From positions 1 through 64,000 of the forward strand of contig JBGTLA010000109.1 of the NCBI GenBank assembly GCA_041744375.1: a DNA stretch of 64,000 bases, in the 5' to 3' direction. Position 1 is the stretch's first letter. The number at the start of each line of letters is the position of its first letter. The DNA is from JBGTLA01 sp041744375 (GTDB lineage Bacteria; Actinomycetota; Acidimicrobiia; Spongiisociales; ZC4RG35). The position numbers were made by a program, and so were the translations under genes. Shown here in pieces: positions 60,383-64,000 of this stretch. A model generated the notes under the pieces. That model ran no database searches, had not been told where the DNA came from, and was given only the letters and a program-made list of their open reading frames with translations.

Positions 60383-61815
60383 AGCACCTCCACCCGAGTC
60401 CGGCCGAAGAGCCCGGCCGGCCGGAAGTTCATCAGCGCCACCAGGGTCGCCCCGATGAGAAGCAGTCGAGTGACACTCGGATCCTGGGATAGCCGGGTCT
60501 GCCAGGCGAGAGCCAGCAGCCACAGAGAAGGAACGAGCACCAACAGCTTGGCCGTTGGCGACGTCAGGTAGGCCGAAAGGAACATCAGGCCCAACACCGC
60601 CACGAAAGCGACGTTGCCGACCAGCGTGGCGTTCTCGACGGGCAGGATGAGGATGTGGCTGACCAACGCGCCGAGACCTTCGCCCGGCGGCAGCGAAGCT
60701 TCGGGGGCGGCCAGCCGGGCCAGACCGCCGAGGGCTGCCACCGCCAAGATGACCGCACCTGCCCGCCACAGGGGCTTGATGGCGACGATCAACGTCAGGA
60801 CGACCGCTCCGTAGAAGAGGGTGGACGCCAGCGCCACGTCGCGCAACAGTTCCGGCACCACCACCAGTACGAACGATCCGACCAGCACCCCGGGGATGCT
60901 CCCCAATCCCCCCAGCACGATGATCGAGTACAGCGTGATCAGCACGGGCACGGCGAAGTTGTTGGGAAACACCGCCCCCTGCCAGGCAGCGAACACCGCC
61001 CCACTCAACCCGGCGATCGACGAGCCGAACACGAAAGCGAGGAGCTTGAGCCGCTTGGTGGGCATCCCCATCGTCTCGGCGGCCAGGTCGTTCTCGCGCA
61101 ATGCCCGCCACCCCCGCCCGATGCGGGAACGGTCGACGTTGTGGACCACCGTCATCACGGTCAACAACATCACGACGATGATGATCACATAGTGCTTGAT
61201 GCTGGTGGCCGTCAGTCCGAACAGTGACAGGTCGTCGAGGTTGATGATGCCGTTGGGACCACCGGTCATGTCCACCGGCCCGTCGGTCCACGGGAGGTGG
61301 ACCCGAGTCAGGCTGGCGGTGAGCTGATTGAACACGAGCAGGAAGCCGAGCGTGGCGATCGCCAGGTAATCGCCCACCAGGCGCATCGACGGCAGCCCCA
61401 AGAGCCAGCCGAACAAGACACCGGTAGCTATGACGATGATCAACGTCAGGGGGGTCGGGAGGTGGATCCCCAGGAACTCCGACGACAGGTAGGCGTACGT
61501 GTACCCACCGATCCCGTAGAAGGCGACGTAGCCCAGGTCCAAGAGCCCGGCGAACCCGGCCACGAGGTTCAGCCCGAGAGCGAGAGCCGCGAAGAGAGCC
61601 ACGGTCCCCACGATGCGCAGCACATAGCTGTTGTCGGTCAGGAGGGGGAAGGCCGCGAAGCCGACGGCGATCACCGCCAGCCGGAGGGCGAAGGGCACCC
61701 GTTCGATGGCCGCCCCTACCGCCGCCACCGGGTCGCGTCGTGTCCGCCCCGTGTGCTCGGCCACCCATTCGTCGCGACCGAGACGGTCGCTGCTTGCTTT
61801 GAGCTCGCCGTTCAT
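60379..61815 (-). CDS. livM: Branched-chain-amino-acid-type ABC permease LivM, extended
   Basis: A 478-residue permease, longer than usual LivM (about 300-420). The core includes LGLNLVAGFAGLLDLGYVAFYGIGGY, the coupling segment GRGWRALRENDLAAETMGM and GGLGSIPGVLVGSFVLVVVPE. Between that and the usual C-terminal NFRPAGLFG lies an insertion of roughly 110 residues with about four extra hydrophobic segments. ATGA overlap with LivH. Confidence 0.93.
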   Translation of the reverse strand: MNGELKASSDRLGRDEWVAEHTGRTRRDPVAAVGAAIERVPFALRLAVIAVGFAAFPLLTDNSYVLRIVGTVALFAALALGLNLVAGFAGLLDLGYVAFYGIGGYTYAYLSSEFLGIHLPTPLTLIIVIATGVLFGWLLGLPSMRLVGDYLAIATLGFLLVFNQLTASLTRVHLPWTDGPVDMTGGPNGIINLDDLSLFGLTATSIKHYVIIIVVMLLTVMTVVHNVDRSRIGRGWRALRENDLAAETMGMPTKRLKLLAFVFGSSIAGLSGAVFAAWQGAVFPNNFAVPVLITLYSIIVLGGLGSIPGVLVGSFVLVVVPELLRDVALASTLFYGAVVLTLIVAIKPLWRAGAVILAVAALGGLARLAAPEASLPPGEGLGALVSHILILPVENATLVGNVAFVAVLGLMFLSAYLTSPTAKLLVLVPSLWLLALAWQTRLSQDPSVTRLLLIGATLVALMNFRPAGLFGRTRVEVL

Positions 61816-62741
61816 GCCTTGTCCGGGAGCTTGGCGCCGAGCAGTCCCTGCGGGCGGATGAGGAGGATGAGAATGAGGACGGCGAAGGCGATGACGTCAC
61901 GGAACGTCGCCGAGACGAAACCGATGGCGAAGGTCTCGACCAGGCCGAGGATGAAGCCGCCGAGCATCGCCCCGGGGATGTTCCCGATGCCGCCGATGAC
62001 CGCCGCCACGAAACCCTTGAGCCCGGCCAAAAATCCCATGAAATGCCACACGCGGATGAAAACGAGACCGGTGATGACGCCGGCGGCACCGGCCAGAGCG
62101 CTGCCGATGAAGAAGGTCGCCACGATCACCCGGTCGACGTCGATGCCCATCATCGCCGCCGCCTCCGGGTCGGTGGCCACCGCCCGCATCGACTTGCCCA
62201 ACTTGGTCCGCTGGACCAGTCGATGGAGGGCGAACATGAGGACGACCGCCATCACGATCGCCAGACCGCGCGTGGCGGAGATTCGCACATCGAGGAGTGA
62301 GAGCCCGAGCTCGGGGGGGATGAGGAGTTGGGGCTGGTAGGAGCGGAAGTTGGCCGACAGGGTGAGCTGAACGGCGTTCTGGATGAAGAAGGACACGCCG
62401 AGGGCGCTGATCAGGGCTGCGATCCGAGGGGCCTTGCGCAACCGGCGATAGGCGATCCGCTCCACCCCCACGCCCAGGATCCCACAGCCGACCATGGCCG
62501 CCAGGAACATGAGCAACACCACGAGAACCGCCGGAATGATCGGGCCGGCGCCGTCCAGGAAACCCGTCATCACGAAGAAGCCGATGAAGGCGCCCACCAT
62601 GTACACGTCGCCGTGGGCGAAATTGAGCAACTTGAGGACCCCGTACACCATCGAGTAGCCGAGGGCGATCAGCGCATAGACACCTCCGAGGCTGAGGCCG
62701 TTGACCAGCTGCTGGGGAAGTTGTGCGAGGAAGGCGTCCAT
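61812..62741 (-). CDS. livH: Branched-chain-amino-acid-type ABC permease LivH
   Basis: A 309-residue permease: GLSLGGVYALIALGYSMVYGVLKLLNFAHGD is the classic LivH N-terminus, and VATDPEAAAMMGIDVDRVIV its coupling loop. About eight helices. AAAGGA lies 7-8 nt before the ATG. It lies 58 bp after the binding-protein gene. Confidence 0.95.
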   Translation of the reverse strand: MDAFLAQLPQQLVNGLSLGGVYALIALGYSMVYGVLKLLNFAHGDVYMVGAFIGFFVMTGFLDGAGPIIPAVLVVLLMFLAAMVGCGILGVGVERIAYRRLRKAPRIAALISALGVSFFIQNAVQLTLSANFRSYQPQLLIPPELGLSLLDVRISATRGLAIVMAVVLMFALHRLVQRTKLGKSMRAVATDPEAAAMMGIDVDRVIVATFFIGSALAGAAGVITGLVFIRVWHFMGFLAGLKGFVAAVIGGIGNIPGAMLGGFILGLVETFAIGFVSATFRDVIAFAVLILILLIRPQGLLGAKLPDKA

Positions 62742-62799
62742 GGGACATCCTTTGGGGGGCGAGGCCGCGGCGGCCCCGCCCCCCGGCAGGCCTGGTGGC

Positions 62800-64000
62800 T
62801 CAGTCGGCCAGCACGAACTCCCCGCCTTCCACTCGGAAGATGAAGAACTGGGCGCCTACCACGTCGCCGTTGGCTTCGAACGAGAGCGGCTGTCCGAGGA
62901 TCGTCGAGGCCAGGTTGGTGTTGCCGACCTCGGCCAGCACACCGGCGCGGTCGACGGTGCCGCTCGCCTCGAAGGCCCTCAGCATCGCCTCGAGGACCAC
63001 CTGAGCGGAGACGTACGTCGGGGGCCCGAAGGTCCCGAAGTCCCCATGCATGTCCTGGAACTGGGTGACAACGTCGGCGGCTTCGTCAACTCCGGTGATG
63101 TCGGGAGCGAACGAGGAGACATACGAGCCTTCGGACGCTCCCCCGGCCCCTTCTATGAAGTCTTCCGCCGAGAAGAACCCATCGCCACCGAAAACGGTCA
63201 CGTCGATCCCCTGCTCTTGCAGTGCCCGGGTGAGCAAGGCCCCTTGGGAGGCGATCTGGCCGGGGAAGGCGACCACTTCAGCCCCGGAGCCGCCGATGAC
63301 GGTGGCGAGCGACGAGAAGTCGCTCAGGTCCTGGGTGACCGACTCGCGTCCTGCAACTTCGGCTCCACCCGCGTCAAGGGCGTCGCTGATCTGGTCGGCC
63401 AGCCCGACCGAATATGAGGTCTGGTCATCGATGATGAAGACGCTGGATGCCCCGATCTCGTCGACGATGAAGTTCCCTATGGTCGGCCCCTGGTCGGCAT
63501 CGGTGGGCACCACTCGGAAAAAGGCGTCGAAGCCCCTGTCGCTCAGACCGGGATCGGTCGCCGACGGAGACACGAAGGCCAGCGTGGCATCGGTGAACAT
63601 CTGCCCGACGGCATCGACTTCTTGGGAACCGGCCGGACCCACCACACCGTAGACGTTGGAGTCGGAGATGATGCCCTCGGCCACCGTCACCGCTCTGGAC
63701 GCGTCGAGCTCGGTGTCGCCCTCGAACACCTGGACGTCCCAGCCGTGCTCTTCGTTGAAGTGCTGCACGGCCAGGCGGGCGAAGTTGAGCTGCTCCTGAC
63801 CGATCGACGCCGCTCCTCCGGTGAACGGCCCCATTACGGCCAGCGTGATGGGTCCGTCGGGAACTGCTGTTGGGCCCTCCATCACCTCGGTCGTGGTGGG
63901 GGCTGGGGTGGTCGTGTCTGCGTCGGGTGCCGGTGCGGTCGTGGTGTCGGGTGCGGCGGCTGTAGTCGTTGTCTCGTCAGCTTCGCCGCCGCAGGCGGCG
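62800..64000 (-). CDS. Type 1 periplasmic-binding lipoprotein of the Liv importer (partial, runs off right edge)
   Basis: About 400 residues are visible; the frame stays open to the window end, so the start and most of the signal peptide are outside. Reading in from the edge gives a lipobox end AACGG with the modified Cys encoded at 63993-63991, then a Thr/Ala/Pro tether, then a Peripla_BP_6 (Leu/Ile/Val-binding) domain with LAVMGPFTGGAASIGQEQLN, VVGPAGSQEVDAV and VVPTDADQGPTIGNFI. It should deliver an amino acid or related compound to LivHMGF. Confidence 0.93.
   Translation of the reverse strand, partial: AACGGEADETTTTAAAPDTTTAPAPDADTTTPAPTTTEVMEGPTAVPDGPITLAVMGPFTGGAASIGQEQLNFARLAVQHFNEEHGWDVQVFEGDTELDASRAVTVAEGIISDSNVYGVVGPAGSQEVDAVGQMFTDATLAFVSPSATDPGLSDRGFDAFFRVVPTDADQGPTIGNFIVDEIGASSVFIIDDQTSYSVGLADQISDALDAGGAEVAGRESVTQDLSDFSSLATVIGGSGAEVVAFPGQIASQGALLTRALQEQGIDVTVFGGDGFFSAEDFIEGAGGASEGSYVSSFAPDITGVDEAADVVTQFQDMHGDFGTFGPPTYVSAQVVLEAMLRAFEASGTVDRAGVLAEVGNTNLASTILGQPLSFEANGDVVGAQFFIFRVEGGEFVLAD

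Overview
The window is very GC-rich, almost intergenic-free DNA with mycobacterial-style signals: GTG/TTG starts, 4-bp ATGA/GTGA overlaps, and a TCGAAC-N4-GTTCGA LexA box. Gene content includes a 13E12/DUF222 HNH endonuclease, F420/FMN luciferase-like oxidoreductase, MlrC, GSAM-like aminotransferase, several cyclase-ATPase-TPR regulators and a heliorhodopsin. Together these suggest an actinobacterium, most likely Acidimicrobiia or a related aquatic/soil lineage (inference; no rRNA or tRNA is present). I see no rRNA, tRNA, CRISPR, prophage or transposase gene.

Layout. (1) 1-5.4 kb: a CydDC-like ABC exporter (cut by the left edge), an aldo/keto reductase, a DAO-type flavoenzyme and a flavodoxin-domain protein. 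(2) 5.4-15.1 kb: single genes: a small three-helix membrane protein divergent from a heliorhodopsin, GAPDH, a membrane protein, a four-CBS protein, two hydrolase-cyclase paralogues, a lipoprotein, a PAQR/hemolysin III protein, a MarR-GNAT fusion with its own palindromic operator, and DoxX. (3) 15.2-22.4 kb: a 1219-aa zinc-ribbon/cyclase/ATPase/TPR regulator, a LexA-boxed HNH gene, and a luciferase-like oxidoreductase with a palindrome inside its promoter. (4) 22.5-34.8 kb, minus strand: cluster A, a tightly overlapping catabolic operon (peptide-type ABC importer, Gfo/Idh dehydrogenase, IclR, creatininase family, aldehyde dehydrogenase, class III aminotransferase, M81 peptidase). (5) 35.0-43.9 kb, minus strand: cluster B, a second overlapping catabolic operon (SsuABC-like importer, Ldh-family dehydrogenase, RidA, GntR, SDR, FAD hydroxylase, two cupins, amidohydrolase), looking like uptake, ring hydroxylation and ring cleavage of an aromatic or heterocyclic compound. 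(6) 44.1-48.8 kb: P450-hydrolase-SDR operon on the plus strand, then an AhpD-like protein and an MFS transporter on the minus strand. (7) 49.0-57.5 kb, minus strand: five essentially contiguous genes joining a polyprenyl synthase, a CrtI-like flavoprotein, a cyclase-ATPase-TPR regulator and two proteins I cannot assign. (8) 57.7-64.0 kb: a branched-chain-amino-acid-type ABC importer with a class V aminotransferase, cut by the right edge.

Most notable: two copies of an undescribed ~99-bp MITE-like element (34891-34989 and 44027-44124), each with imperfect terminal inverted repeats and a perfect 4-bp flanking duplication (CTAG and CAAG). They sit at the two ends of cluster B, one of them directly in front of the P450 start codon. 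Also notable are the heliorhodopsin with its apparently near-leaderless promoter, and the isoprenoid/cyclase module with two orphan proteins that appear to share a C-terminal domain type.
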